A stretch of 64,000 nucleotides of DNA, from positions 744,001-808,000 of the forward strand of contig NZ_WWEO01000045.1 in NCBI RefSeq assembly GCF_009928685.1, read 5' to 3'. Each line of letters starts with the position of its first letter. Within the stretch, counting starts at the first letter, position 1. The notes beneath the pieces were generated by a model. The model ran no database searches and was not told the origin of the DNA. It was given only the letters and a program-made list of their open reading frames with translations. Both the position numbers and the translations under genes were made by a program. Positions 18,301-26,651 of the stretch are shown one piece after another. The stretch comes from Mucilaginibacter agri (GTDB lineage Bacteria; Bacteroidota; Bacteroidia; Sphingobacteriales; Sphingobacteriaceae).

Positions 18301-20346
18301 ATGAAACTGAAACAACTCTTTACGGCCGTGCTGTTAGCATGCGCTATGCCTGCCGCATTTTCACAAACGCAGCCAGACCAGTGGCTCATTAATGCTGCTA
18401 AAATAGAGCCTGCAAATTATTATGGTATTACGGTGGCTAACGGCATGATCGGCGTGGTGTCTGCCCCCGAGCCTTTTAAGGTTAAAAACGTAGTACTGGC
18501 TGGTGCTTATGATCTGTATGGTCGTGGCAGAGTAAGCAACTTTTTAAACAGTTTTAACCTGCTTAATATGAACCTCGAGATCAACGGCAAGCGCGTTACA
18601 GCAGCTGGGGTCAGCGACTTTAAGCAGCAGTTGGATATGCATCATGCGGCATTTACTACCACCTTTAATTATGGTGCAGATGCAAGCATAAAATACACTT
18701 ACTATTCGCTACGCCATTTGCCGTTTACGGTATTGATGGACGTATCTATCACTGCCAAAAAGGACATCACTATTTCGGCAGCCAGCGTAATGGAAGCCCC
18801 CGACGCCTTACGCGATGTGCAGAATTATTATAATGAAATAGATAGGCCGCACACTACCATAAGTTTATTGACATCGACAGCCAAAAGCCCCACTGGTAAA
18901 CTACAGCTTTGTTCATCAACTACGTTTCTGTTTACAGAGCCACACGGCAGCGAGCCGCGCATTATACATGAAATGTGGGACAGCAATATGCACCTCATGC
19001 GTTTCGGTAAAACCATTAAGGCTGGGGAGACTTATACCTTTTCTATCGCCGGTTCGTCTATCACTTCCGCTCATAATGATGACCCACTTAACGAAGCAGA
19101 GCGCCTAACTATTTATGCCAAATTGGAAGGCCACGATAGGCTGGTTAAATTCCATAACCAGGCCTGGGATGAGCTATGGAAAAGCGACATCCAGATAGAA
19201 GGCGACCCGCAGGCACAGCAAGATGTGCATAGTATGCTTTATCACCTCTACTCTTTCTCTCGCGCCGGCACTTCATTTTCTCCCTCGCCAATGGGGTTGT
19301 CTGGCTTAGGATATAATGGCCACGTATTTTGGGACACCGAGGTTTGGATGTACCCGTCGTTGCTTATTTTACACCCCGAAATTGCACGCTCACTGCTCGA
19401 TTATCGGTTTGAACGCCTGGAAGCTGCCAAACGCAATGCTTTTGCCAATGGCTTTAAGGGTGCTATGTTCCCTTGGGAAAGTGCAGACAAGGGAGTTGAA
19501 GAAACGCCGGTTTGGGCACTAAGCGGTCCGTTTGAACACCACATTACCGCCGATGTAGCCTTCGCTGCATGGAATTACTATTGTGTAACACAAGATAAAA
19601 CATGGCTTAAAGAACGCGGCTGGCCTATTCTATCCGCTACTGCCGATTTTTGGGCAAGCCGTGTAGAACGCAACGGCCCCGGACATTATGATATTAAGAA
19701 CGTGGTAGCGGCCGACGAATGGGCGGAAAATGTAGATAATAACGCATTTACCAACGCTGCAGCAAAAGTAAATTTACAATGCGCAACGCAAGCCGCTCAG
19801 CTTTTGGGAGTAACAGCTAATCCAGATTGGGCCACGGTAGCACAGAACATTCCGATATTTACCCTGCCCAACGGCGTAACCCGCGAGCACGACAGCTACA
19901 AGGGTGAAGGCATTAAACAGGCCGACGTTAATCTATTGGCCTACCCGCTAAAAGTAATTACCGAACCCGCACAGGTAAAAAAAGACCTCGAATACTATGA
20001 AACCCGCATACCCAATGAAGGCACGCCGGCCATGACACAAGGCATTTTCGCACTACTATATTCTCGTTTGGGTAACGGCGATAAAGCCTATCATTTTTTC
20101 AAGGATGCCTACGAGCCTAATTTGAATCCGCCTTTCAGGGTAATTGCAGAAACCAAGGGCGGCACAAACCCTTATTTCGCCACGGGTGCAGGCGGCATTG
20201 TACAAAGTTTGCTAATGGGTTTCGGGGGGTTGGACATTACGCCTGATGGTATTGTGCAGATCAAAAGTGCGTTGCCATCTAAATGGAAGTCATTAAAGCT
20301 GACCGGGATCGGTCCGGATAGAAAAACATATACAGTTAAAAATTGA
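18301..20346 (+). CDS. GH65 family glycoside hydrolase (alpha-1,2-glucosidase/kojibiose-hydrolase type likely)
   Basis: A 681-residue exported enzyme with a signal peptide ending near AFSQ. The (alpha/alpha)6 GH65 catalytic segment reads GHVFWDTEVWMYPSL, followed by KGAMFPWES. The general-acid candidate is E473 in ADEWAENVDNNAF. E617 in FRVIAETKGG is where hydrolytic GH65 enzymes place a general base, and I see no phosphate-binding loop of the phosphorylases. Kojibiose-type hydrolases of this form are known from Flavobacterium and Mucilaginibacter (from memory). It implies that PUL1 handles alpha-glucosyl decorations, processed in the periplasm. The stop overlaps the next gene start. Confidence 0.85.
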   Translation: MKLKQLFTAVLLACAMPAAFSQTQPDQWLINAAKIEPANYYGITVANGMIGVVSAPEPFKVKNVVLAGAYDLYGRGRVSNFLNSFNLLNMNLEINGKRVTAAGVSDFKQQLDMHHAAFTTTFNYGADASIKYTYYSLRHLPFTVLMDVSITAKKDITISAASVMEAPDALRDVQNYYNEIDRPHTTISLLTSTAKSPTGKLQLCSSTTFLFTEPHGSEPRIIHEMWDSNMHLMRFGKTIKAGETYTFSIAGSSITSAHNDDPLNEAERLTIYAKLEGHDRLVKFHNQAWDELWKSDIQIEGDPQAQQDVHSMLYHLYSFSRAGTSFSPSPMGLSGLGYNGHVFWDTEVWMYPSLLILHPEIARSLLDYRFERLEAAKRNAFANGFKGAMFPWESADKGVEETPVWALSGPFEHHITADVAFAAWNYYCVTQDKTWLKERGWPILSATADFWASRVERNGPGHYDIKNVVAADEWAENVDNNAFTNAAAKVNLQCATQAAQLLGVTANPDWATVAQNIPIFTLPNGVTREHDSYKGEGIKQADVNLLAYPLKVITEPAQVKKDLEYYETRIPNEGTPAMTQGIFALLYSRLGNGDKAYHFFKDAYEPNLNPPFRVIAETKGGTNPYFATGAGGIVQSLLMGFGGLDITPDGIVQIKSALPSKWKSLKLTGIGPDRKTYTVKN

Positions 20347-20894
20347 GAAGAACCGTAAGCATAATATTGTTATTCATTCTCCTGTTTAATACAACCGGTT
20401 ACCAAATAGCTTTTTACCTATTGCAGCGATGCGCAGATGTCCGAATGGAAAAACAACTGGATCGTGTTTCGGATAAAGATCATAATCTGCTAACGGTTAA
20501 AGTTCCAATACGCTTGCCCTATCAAACCAATTGGAAAAATTTTGAACGCGTTGACGGCGAGGTTACCTTTAAAGGCAACACTTACCGGTACGTTAAACAA
20601 AAGATCAGCAACGATACGCTGATCTTGCTTTGTATTAACTATCAGGAGAAAAACCTCCTGAAAAAAAGCAGCAGTGATTATTACCAGAAGGCAAATGACA
20701 ATAGTAATAACACCTCTAAAACAAGTCTCAGCTTACACTTAAAGCAGGAATATCTATCCTTAAACTCATTTCTCTTACCTGGCTTAAATGGTGTAGAACA
20801 TTTATTTAAGGCACATACAGTCCCTCAAGACTCGCCGGGCTATCATCGCCTTGTTGATTCGCCTCCCGATTTCACAACCACTCTCAATTGTTAA
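20343..20894 (+). CDS. Small exported or membrane-anchored hypothetical protein, TTG start
   Basis: A 183-residue protein with a hydrophobic N-terminal segment (about residues 4-25), then a polar Lys/Asn/Ser-rich body. I chose the TTG at 20343, which overlaps the GH65 stop. The next in-frame ATG (20445) would remove the membrane segment and leave a gap. I recognise no domain. Tight coupling to GH65 and position before the haloperoxidase-like gene suggest membership of PUL1. The C-terminal 60 residues, ending in FTTTLNC, look low in structure. Function unknown. Confidence 0.6.
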   Translation: MRRTVSIILLFILLFNTTGYQIAFYLLQRCADVRMEKQLDRVSDKDHNLLTVKVPIRLPYQTNWKNFERVDGEVTFKGNTYRYVKQKISNDTLILLCINYQEKNLLKKSSSDYYQKANDNSNNTSKTSLSLHLKQEYLSLNSFLLPGLNGVEHLFKAHTVPQDSPGYHRLVDSPPDFTTTLNC

Positions 20895-20945
20895 AACTTT
20901 GCCTTACTTTAGGCTTTTGCCAATACCAACCTTATTTTAAACCAA

Positions 20946-22271
20946 ATGAACCGCATACTATACTTTATAGCGGGAGCTATGTTGTTATGCTCCTCCTGCA
21001 AGAAAAACGATTATCAAAAGATCTTACATGATCCTCAATTATACAGCAATACCGTTCACGAATTAAATGGTGTTGTAATGGGCAACAACTTCAGTCCGGT
21101 TGTAGCCTCAAGAAATTACACCTATGCCGCCATTGCGGGGTACGAAGCAATTGCAGCAGGGTATCCCAAACAATATCGCTCGCTGGGTGGACAATTAAAC
21201 GGACTTAAAACTGTACCCACCCCGCCTAAAGACAAACCTATAGACTTTGAGTATGCTGCTATACTGTCTTACTGCGCCGTTGGGCAGGCGGTAACTTTCC
21301 CCGAGGGGAGCATGAAATATTATGTCGACAGCCTCGATAAACTCGCCAAAGATCACGGGATGCCGAATGACGTGTTTGACAATACCCAGGCTTACGCAAA
21401 AGCATTGTCTAGTGCTATTATCAAATGGAGTAAAGGCGATAACTATTTAAAAACACGCAGTGCATCAAAATTTACGGTCACCGAAGAGGAAGGCCGTTGG
21501 ATACCCACACCACCCATGTATGCGCAGGCCGTTGAGCCGCATTGGATGGAGCTTAGGCCAATGGTAATGGATAGCGCATCGCAATTCCGCGTACCGGCAC
21601 CGCCTAAGTTTGATGTTAAAGATAAAAACAGTAAATATTATCAAGAGGTGATGTATATCAAAAACACCGGTGAACATTTAACAGATGAACAAAAACATAT
21701 AGCCGAGTTTTGGGACGATAATCCCGGTAAAATGAATGTATCGGGACACGTGCAATTCATTACCAAAAAATTCTCTCCACCGGGGCATTGGATGAGCGTA
21801 ACCGGCATTGCGGCTAAAAAAATGAATGCCGACTTTAACACTACCGTTTACGCCTATGCAAAAACCTCGATAGCACTATTCGATGGTTTTATACAATGTT
21901 GGGATGCTAAATACCACTATAATACTGTTAGGCCAGAAACGGTGGTGAATAAATACTTTGATATTAACTGGCGGCCGTTTTTACAAACCCCGCCTTTCCC
22001 CGAATATACTTGCGGCCATTCTACCATTTCCTCTGCCGCAGCCGAGGCTCTTACCAGCGTGTTTGGCGATAATGTTGCTTATAAAGATACATCTGAATTA
22101 GAGTTTGGAATCAAAAGCCGTTCGTTTCCGTCATTTCGCGCAGCAGCGCTCGAAAATAACTGGGCGCGCTTTTATGGTGGGTTGCACTTTCATAACTCCT
22201 GTATAGTAGCTAACACTTACGGAAAAAAAGTAGGTGATCTGGTGGCTGATAAACTTAAAATGAAATTATAA
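20946..22271 (+). CDS. Vanadium-dependent haloperoxidase/PAP2-fold lipoprotein
   Basis: A 441-residue lipoprotein (C18 in LCSSC) with the vanadate/phosphate-binding motif set of the haloperoxidase-acid phosphatase superfamily. These are K322 and R329-P330 (KYHYNTVRP), the central PEYTCGHS with G357-H358, and R408 with H414 six residues on (RFYGGLH). The usual Ser of the SGHS motif is Cys (C356). Members are either halide-oxidising peroxidases or phosphatases, and the sequence alone does not decide. As the last gene of PUL1, with a terminator just behind it, it may act on the glycan's aromatic or phosphate substituents; that is inference. Confidence 0.85.
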   Translation: MNRILYFIAGAMLLCSSCKKNDYQKILHDPQLYSNTVHELNGVVMGNNFSPVVASRNYTYAAIAGYEAIAAGYPKQYRSLGGQLNGLKTVPTPPKDKPIDFEYAAILSYCAVGQAVTFPEGSMKYYVDSLDKLAKDHGMPNDVFDNTQAYAKALSSAIIKWSKGDNYLKTRSASKFTVTEEEGRWIPTPPMYAQAVEPHWMELRPMVMDSASQFRVPAPPKFDVKDKNSKYYQEVMYIKNTGEHLTDEQKHIAEFWDDNPGKMNVSGHVQFITKKFSPPGHWMSVTGIAAKKMNADFNTTVYAYAKTSIALFDGFIQCWDAKYHYNTVRPETVVNKYFDINWRPFLQTPPFPEYTCGHSTISSAAAEALTSVFGDNVAYKDTSELEFGIKSRSFPSFRAAALENNWARFYGGLHFHNSCIVANTYGKKVGDLVADKLKMKL

Positions 22272-22289
22272 AGATTAAAAGTCTACTAA

Positions 22290-22330
22290 AAAACGGGCGT
22301 TTGAACTTAGTTTAAACGCCCGTTTTGTTT
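22290..22330 (+). terminator. Strong terminator ending PUL1
   Basis: A 13-bp stem (AAAACGGGCGTTT / AAACGCCCGTTTT) with an 11-nt loop and trailing T-rich tract, 18 bp after the haloperoxidase-like gene. Confidence 0.85.
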
Positions 22331-22404
22331 CACCTGCTAACCTAAAAGTGGACAATAAAAATCCAGATCATAGTGCCTGTAAAGAATTTGTTATCCTTCA
22401 AAAC

Positions 22405-22434
22405 TTTGCAATATCCATTAAACAAATATATTTG
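22405..22434 (+). promoter_or_regulatory. Bacteroidota-type promoter for the DUF805/DUF2752 pair
   Basis: TTTG (22405-22408) and TATATTTG (22427-22434) are separated by 18 bp, matching the TTTG / TAnnTTTG consensus. The leader to the DUF805 start would be about 80 nt. The -7 box sits inside the palindrome ACAAATATATTTGT. Confidence 0.55.
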
Positions 22435-22518
22435 TTGTACTAATTAATAGAGACCAGAGACTATCCAAAACGGGGCGTAACCGAAAAGCCATACGAGTAG
22501 GGAATTTAAACCTTAATC

Positions 22519-22890
22519 ATGAATTGGTATTTTACCGTTTTAAAAAAGTACGCGCAATTTAGCGGGCGCGCCAGGCGCAAAGAGTATTGGTTTTTTGTGT
22601 TATTCAACCTTATTATTTTCTACGCATTGGTAATTTTGGCTACATTATTGGGTGCAACTGCTGCTGCGTACATTTATTATTTAGCAGTAGCCATCCCTTA
22701 CATTGCGGTGACAGTTAGGCGCATGCACGATGTTAACAAAAGCGGTTGGTACAGTCTAATTCCCATTTACAACCTGATATTAACATTAAGCCCTGGGACC
22801 GTTGGAGATAACGAATATGGACCGGATCCAAAGGTTGAGCCTATTTATGAGGCACAAGACTACGAAAAGCCTTACGATATAAACGCCTAG
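22519..22890 (+). CDS. DUF805 family inner-membrane protein
   Basis: A 123-residue protein with the DUF805 layout. An amphipathic start carries FSGRARRKEYW, followed by three hydrophobic helices, a basic MHDVNKSGWYSLIP loop, and a polar tail with GDNEYGPDP. The Arg-rich motif and the GW-P loop are typical of the family. It is an inner-membrane protein of unknown biochemical role. It precedes a DUF2752 gene by 6 bp and follows the promoter at 22405. Confidence 0.9.
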   Translation: MNWYFTVLKKYAQFSGRARRKEYWFFVLFNLIIFYALVILATLLGATAAAYIYYLAVAIPYIAVTVRRMHDVNKSGWYSLIPIYNLILTLSPGTVGDNEYGPDPKVEPIYEAQDYEKPYDINA

Positions 22891-22896
22891 CTAGTT

Positions 22897-23226
22897 ATGA
22901 TTTACAGGTTATTTTGCAACTACATGGATGCTATCACCTGGTTGCAAAATAACCTGCTTTCGTGTTTCTTCAAAAAAATAACGGGGATTGATTGCCCATT
23001 CTGTGGACTTCAGCGCTCCATTATTGCTTTACTCTATGGAGATTTTACCAATAGCTTCAGATATTATCCGGCTACAATTTTGTTAATACTGGCTTTAGGT
23101 ATAAGCCTTCCTGGCAACCGTTTAATGTTCGAACATAAACCCATGGTGCAAAAAAGCATTTACGCTTTATCAGCACTAGTTATTGTAGCAAACTATGCCT
23201 ATAAAATTAAATCAGGTTTGATATAA
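22897..23226 (+). CDS. DUF2752 family membrane protein
   Basis: A 109-residue membrane protein with the DUF2752 signature CPFCGLQRSIIALLYGDF (about residues 32-49): a Cys pair, a Gly, and a following basic residue, then two hydrophobic helices. Function is unknown in the family. It is co-directional with DUF805 and its 3' end overlaps the convergent RDD gene by 20 bp, so the two transcripts would be complementary at their tails. Confidence 0.85.
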   Translation: MIYRLFCNYMDAITWLQNNLLSCFFKKITGIDCPFCGLQRSIIALLYGDFTNSFRYYPATILLILALGISLPGNRLMFEHKPMVQKSIYALSALVIVANYAYKIKSGLI

Positions 23227-23992
23227 CGCCGTCCGATTCGGATTTACCTGCAGTTAGATATTTGTAGTCGTGCAATACAGTTTCCAGGAACTGATATTCG
23301 TTTACACCTGCAGGACTGGTAATTCCCAAATGCCTTTTTATTTGAACCGCCATTTTATAAACCATAGCGCTGTTGCGTGTGCGGTTAAAATGTTTGATCA
23401 CATCATGAATTAGTAGCACGTCGGCGTCCGTTAATTGCGATATAACGGGGTATTGAACTTCATAGTCGCTGGTAATGGGCGTAAATGCCAGATCATCAAA
23501 TTTTGTGGACGATGCGACCTTAACAACCACTGTGCCCGCTACTATGTCACCAATGCGTTGTCTGTTTTCAGTCAAAGCCACTGAAACGATGGCAGCGCTG
23601 CCACCGGTAACTCCAAAATCTAAAACACGAAATACCCAGCGCAACAAGTACTGCCCCACAGTGGACCTGCCGCCGCCAATACTTGCCACTTTTATTTTCA
23701 ATGCACGTTTGCCAACGGTTTGCCCGTTGTAAAACACTTCACACACCAAATCATAGGCAACACACATTAAAAGCCAGATACCAAGCATCAAAAAATAGCC
23801 TGTCCGAAGTTCTGAGGGTGGTAATGGCTTCGTATTTTGAGATTCAGTAACAAGTACGGTAACAATAAATGCCATATATATTCCTAAGAATATTGCGTAG
23901 TCAATCAGCCTTGCTAAGAAGCGATCGCCAATGCCGGCAAGTTCGTATTCAATATCAATATTTTGTGCGGTGGTTATTGTGATGGTTTGCAT
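23207..23992 (-). CDS. RDD family membrane protein
   Basis: A 261-residue protein from the ATG at 23992; a TTG nine bases further upstream is possible. The RDD domain begins about residue 20 with AGIGDRFLARLIDYAIF, the Arg-Asp-Asp-type helix that names the family. Two more membrane helices follow, with GQTVGKRALKIKV and a DFGVTGGSAAIVS segment. The C-terminal 100 residues are soluble. It is divergent to the SpoIIM-MoxR operon. RDD and SpoIIM proteins are often neighbours of MoxR-DUF58 genes, so it probably belongs to that module. Confidence 0.9.
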   Translation of the reverse strand: MQTITITTAQNIDIEYELAGIGDRFLARLIDYAIFLGIYMAFIVTVLVTESQNTKPLPPSELRTGYFLMLGIWLLMCVAYDLVCEVFYNGQTVGKRALKIKVASIGGGRSTVGQYLLRWVFRVLDFGVTGGSAAIVSVALTENRQRIGDIVAGTVVVKVASSTKFDDLAFTPITSDYEVQYPVISQLTDADVLLIHDVIKHFNRTRNSAMVYKMAVQIKRHLGITSPAGVNEYQFLETVLHDYKYLTAGKSESDGVISNLI

Positions 23993-23998
23993 GCGTAA

Positions 23999-24012
23999 CA
24001 AATATATATTTG
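23999..24012. promoter_or_regulatory. Palindromic TATATTTG element between divergent RDD and SpoIIM genes
   Basis: CAAATATATATTTG presents TATATTTG on both strands, matching the -7 consensus in each direction. On the minus strand it lies only 7 bp before the RDD ATG, which would mean a nearly leaderless mRNA. Spacing to -33-like TTTG boxes is poor, so it is only a candidate. Confidence 0.3.
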
Positions 24013-24085
24013 AGCCGCGGATTTTGAAGAGAAATCAAAAAAAATATTTATTATTAGCAAACAAAACTGGCTAACCTATCACTAC

Positions 24086-25054
24086 ATGCGTGAAGCATTA
24101 TTTATAAAGCAGAATTCGGAAAGGTGGAAACAATACGAAAATTTGCAAACCAAAGATCCTGACGAGCTTGCAGAATATTTTATAGCAATTACAGACGATC
24201 TTGCCTACGCAAAAACCTTTTATCCACAGTCTAAAACTATCGCCTACCTCAATAAAATAGCAACCGGTTTTCATCAATCTATCTATAAAAACAAGAAGGA
24301 AAACAGCAACCGATTTATCCTATTCTGGAAGTATGAATTACCCCAGCTCTTTAAAAAACATCATAAAGAAATACTTTATTCATTTATATTCTTCGTAGCA
24401 TTTTTACTCATTGGCGTGGTATCTGCCAAATACGACAAGGCCTTTGTGCGGTTAATTATGGGCGACGAGTATGTGAATATGACCAATGAAAACATTGCAA
24501 AAGGAGATCCATTTGGAGTTTATAAAGGACAAGATTCGTTATCCATGTTTTTTATGATTGCCAGTAACAACCTCTATATTACCGTAGTATGTTACCTGTT
24601 AGGCATTTTCTGCTCTGTGGGCACAGTGCTCTCCCTGTTCAAAAATGGCATTATGCTCGGGGCTTTCGAGTACTTTTTTTTCAGCAAGGGATTCGGTATG
24701 GAATCAATACTGGTTATCTGGATTCATGGTACGTTGGAAATATCATGCATTATAATAGCAGGTGGCGCAGGCTTGGTTTTCGGCAACAGCATCTTATTCC
24801 CTAAAACTTATAAAAGGTTTACATCCTTTAAAAAAGGGGCAATTGAGGGCATGAAAATCACGCTCGGCATTTTGCCCATAATAGTTATAGCAGCCATATT
24901 CGAAAGTTTTGTAACCCGCCATACCGAAATGCCCATTTGGCTTAGCATAAGCATATTGCTAGGTTCACTCCTATTTATCATTTGGTATGTAATTATTTAT
25001 CCTATACGTTTAACACGCAACCCAAACAATAGCCCCTACATTAATGCAATCTAA
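24086..25054 (+). CDS. Stage II sporulation protein M-like (SpoIIM) membrane protein
   Basis: A 322-residue protein with a soluble N-terminal helix region (about 1-100) that starts MREALFIKQNSERWKQYENL, followed by five or six membrane helices. The SpoIIM core includes FKNGIMLGAFEYFFFSKG and WIHGTLEISCIIIAGGAGL. SpoIIM homologues occur widely in non-sporulating bacteria as part of MoxR-DUF58 operons, so no sporulation role is implied here. The stop overlaps the next gene by 11 bp. It is the first gene of the envelope operon. Confidence 0.9.
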   Translation: MREALFIKQNSERWKQYENLQTKDPDELAEYFIAITDDLAYAKTFYPQSKTIAYLNKIATGFHQSIYKNKKENSNRFILFWKYELPQLFKKHHKEILYSFIFFVAFLLIGVVSAKYDKAFVRLIMGDEYVNMTNENIAKGDPFGVYKGQDSLSMFFMIASNNLYITVVCYLLGIFCSVGTVLSLFKNGIMLGAFEYFFFSKGFGMESILVIWIHGTLEISCIIIAGGAGLVFGNSILFPKTYKRFTSFKKGAIEGMKITLGILPIIVIAAIFESFVTRHTEMPIWLSISILLGSLLFIIWYVIIYPIRLTRNPNNSPYINAI

Positions 25055-25895
25055 AATTGAACTCAACAAAATCCGAAACCTCGACGAAATAGTAAGCGAT
25101 ACTATCATTTTTTTCAAGCAAAACTTCAAACCGCTTCTAAAGGCTTATTTTACTATTTGCGGTGCGTTCCTGATAGCTGGTCTTATTTTGGCCGTTATAA
25201 ATTTTTTTGAAATGCGTGTGCATATGGAAGAGGGCACGTCTATATTTACAACAACTTACTTTTTATCACTTCTGTTCGGGCTTATCAATTATACGGCAAC
25301 CATACTAACCACATTGTCTTTTATTACTATTTACAGAGAAAAGGGTAATGAGGCCCCAACTGTAGAAGAGGTGTGGTCTTACTTTAAATTCTACTTTTTA
25401 AAAGCGCTTTGGGCAATTATTGCCATAGTTGTTATAAGTAGTATAGGCAGCGTTTTTTGCCTATTGCCGGGTATCTATTTATTTACCGTGTTAGGCCTAA
25501 TATTACCCATTATAGTGGTAGAGAATACCACATTCAATTATGCAATAAGCAGAAGCTTTCAGATCATCAAGAAAAGTTGGTGGCGGGTATTCGGCAGTAT
25601 GCTAATTATTAGCGTTGTTGTATTAGCTGCTTATACGGTATTGGCTATTCCGGTAATGTTAGTTGCCGAAATTTATGCACTTGTGACAGGCATTAGTTTG
25701 ACTACCTTTTACTTGATGCCCCTGGCAGTAGTATCTTCAGCAGCCCAGTTTTTATACATTTTGCCAATAATTGCTTTGGCTTTAAGCTATTTTAGCCTTA
25801 CAGAGCAGCAAGATGGCACTAGCTTGCTTAACCGCATCGAAACGTTTGGTGTAACCGACCGCAATGCCGGCGATAATACTACAGAAGAATATTAA
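25044..25895 (+). CDS. Multi-pass membrane protein of the MoxR-associated operon
   Basis: A 283-residue protein with a short cytoplasmic N-terminus (IRNLDEIVSDTIIFFKQNF) and about six membrane helices. It resembles the glycerophosphoryl-diester-phosphodiesterase-type membrane domain seen in such operons, with VENTTFNYAISRSFQIIKKSWWRVFG as a cytosolic loop. There is no enzymatic motif. It overlaps SpoIIM upstream and is followed 6 bp later by the DUF4129 gene, so it is co-transcribed. Molecular role unknown. Confidence 0.75.
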   Translation: MQSKIELNKIRNLDEIVSDTIIFFKQNFKPLLKAYFTICGAFLIAGLILAVINFFEMRVHMEEGTSIFTTTYFLSLLFGLINYTATILTTLSFITIYREKGNEAPTVEEVWSYFKFYFLKALWAIIAIVVISSIGSVFCLLPGIYLFTVLGLILPIIVVENTTFNYAISRSFQIIKKSWWRVFGSMLIISVVVLAAYTVLAIPVMLVAEIYALVTGISLTTFYLMPLAVVSSAAQFLYILPIIALALSYFSLTEQQDGTSLLNRIETFGVTDRNAGDNTTEEY

Positions 25896-25901
25896 AGATT
25901 T

Positions 25902-26651
25902 ATGACGTCTGATAGGTCTTTAATTATTTCAACAGACTCCCTAAAAGGAGGTCCGCCCATTATTATCGATGCTGTGCCTAAGGCGGTGGCCAGGCCTGTA
26001 TATCACTTCATAAAAACTGATACCGCGCAGGTTGTTATACGGCACATAAACGATAAAGCGTTAAAGCACTTTGCTGATGATCCTACCTTCGACTATACCG
26101 AGGAAAAATCACACGCAACTAACTGGTGGGATAAATTCTGGGAGTGGTTTTGGCATTTATTTCAAAATTCTACGCAGAACGAGTCAACCCGATATTCAAT
26201 TCCGTACCTCAGTTATATTTTCTGGATAGCTATCGGGGCGTTTATCCTCTTTGTGATCATCAAGTTTGCCACCAGTAACGGTATCAATATTTTTAACAGG
26301 GGATCTATGCAAATCAGCGACATCCAAACCGGAGCCGTTGAAGATATTAACCAAATTAACTTCGACCAAGAGATTGAAAAGGCTTTGGAGCAAGGCAATT
26401 ATCGTTTGGCAGTGCGTTTACTGTTTCTAAGCTCTTTAAAACAGCTTAACGATGCGGGCCTGATCAATTGGAGAGCAGATAAAACGAATTCGGCATATTT
26501 AAACGAAATTACAGATACAGATCAACGCCAGGTTTTTACTGCGATAACCCGGCAGTTTGAGTACGTATGGTATGGCGAATTTTCTATCGATGGCGACTCT
26601 TTTCAAAATATTCACGGTTTGTTTAATCGCTTTAAACAAATGCTGCCATGA
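25902..26651 (+). CDS. DUF4129 domain protein
   Basis: A 249-residue protein with a single central membrane helix (about residues 103-122). The N-terminal part is probably periplasmic. The C-terminal DUF4129 domain contains YRLAVRLLFLSSLKQLNDAG and VWYGEFSIDGDSF. DUF4129 domains regularly sit between MoxR/DUF58 and transglutaminase-like or DUF4350 genes. Its stop overlaps the DUF4350 start (ATGA). It probably forms part of an envelope complex; the function is not known. Confidence 0.85.
   Translation: MTSDRSLIISTDSLKGGPPIIIDAVPKAVARPVYHFIKTDTAQVVIRHINDKALKHFADDPTFDYTEEKSHATNWWDKFWEWFWHLFQNSTQNESTRYSIPYLSYIFWIAIGAFILFVIIKFATSNGINIFNRGSMQISDIQTGAVEDINQINFDQEIEKALEQGNYRLAVRLLFLSSLKQLNDAGLINWRADKTNSAYLNEITDTDQRQVFTAITRQFEYVWYGEFSIDGDSFQNIHGLFNRFKQMLP

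Noticed and set aside
24086-25054. SpoIIM as evidence of sporulation
   Set aside because: No other sporulation gene is present, and SpoIIM homologues are common in MoxR operons of non-sporulating bacteria.
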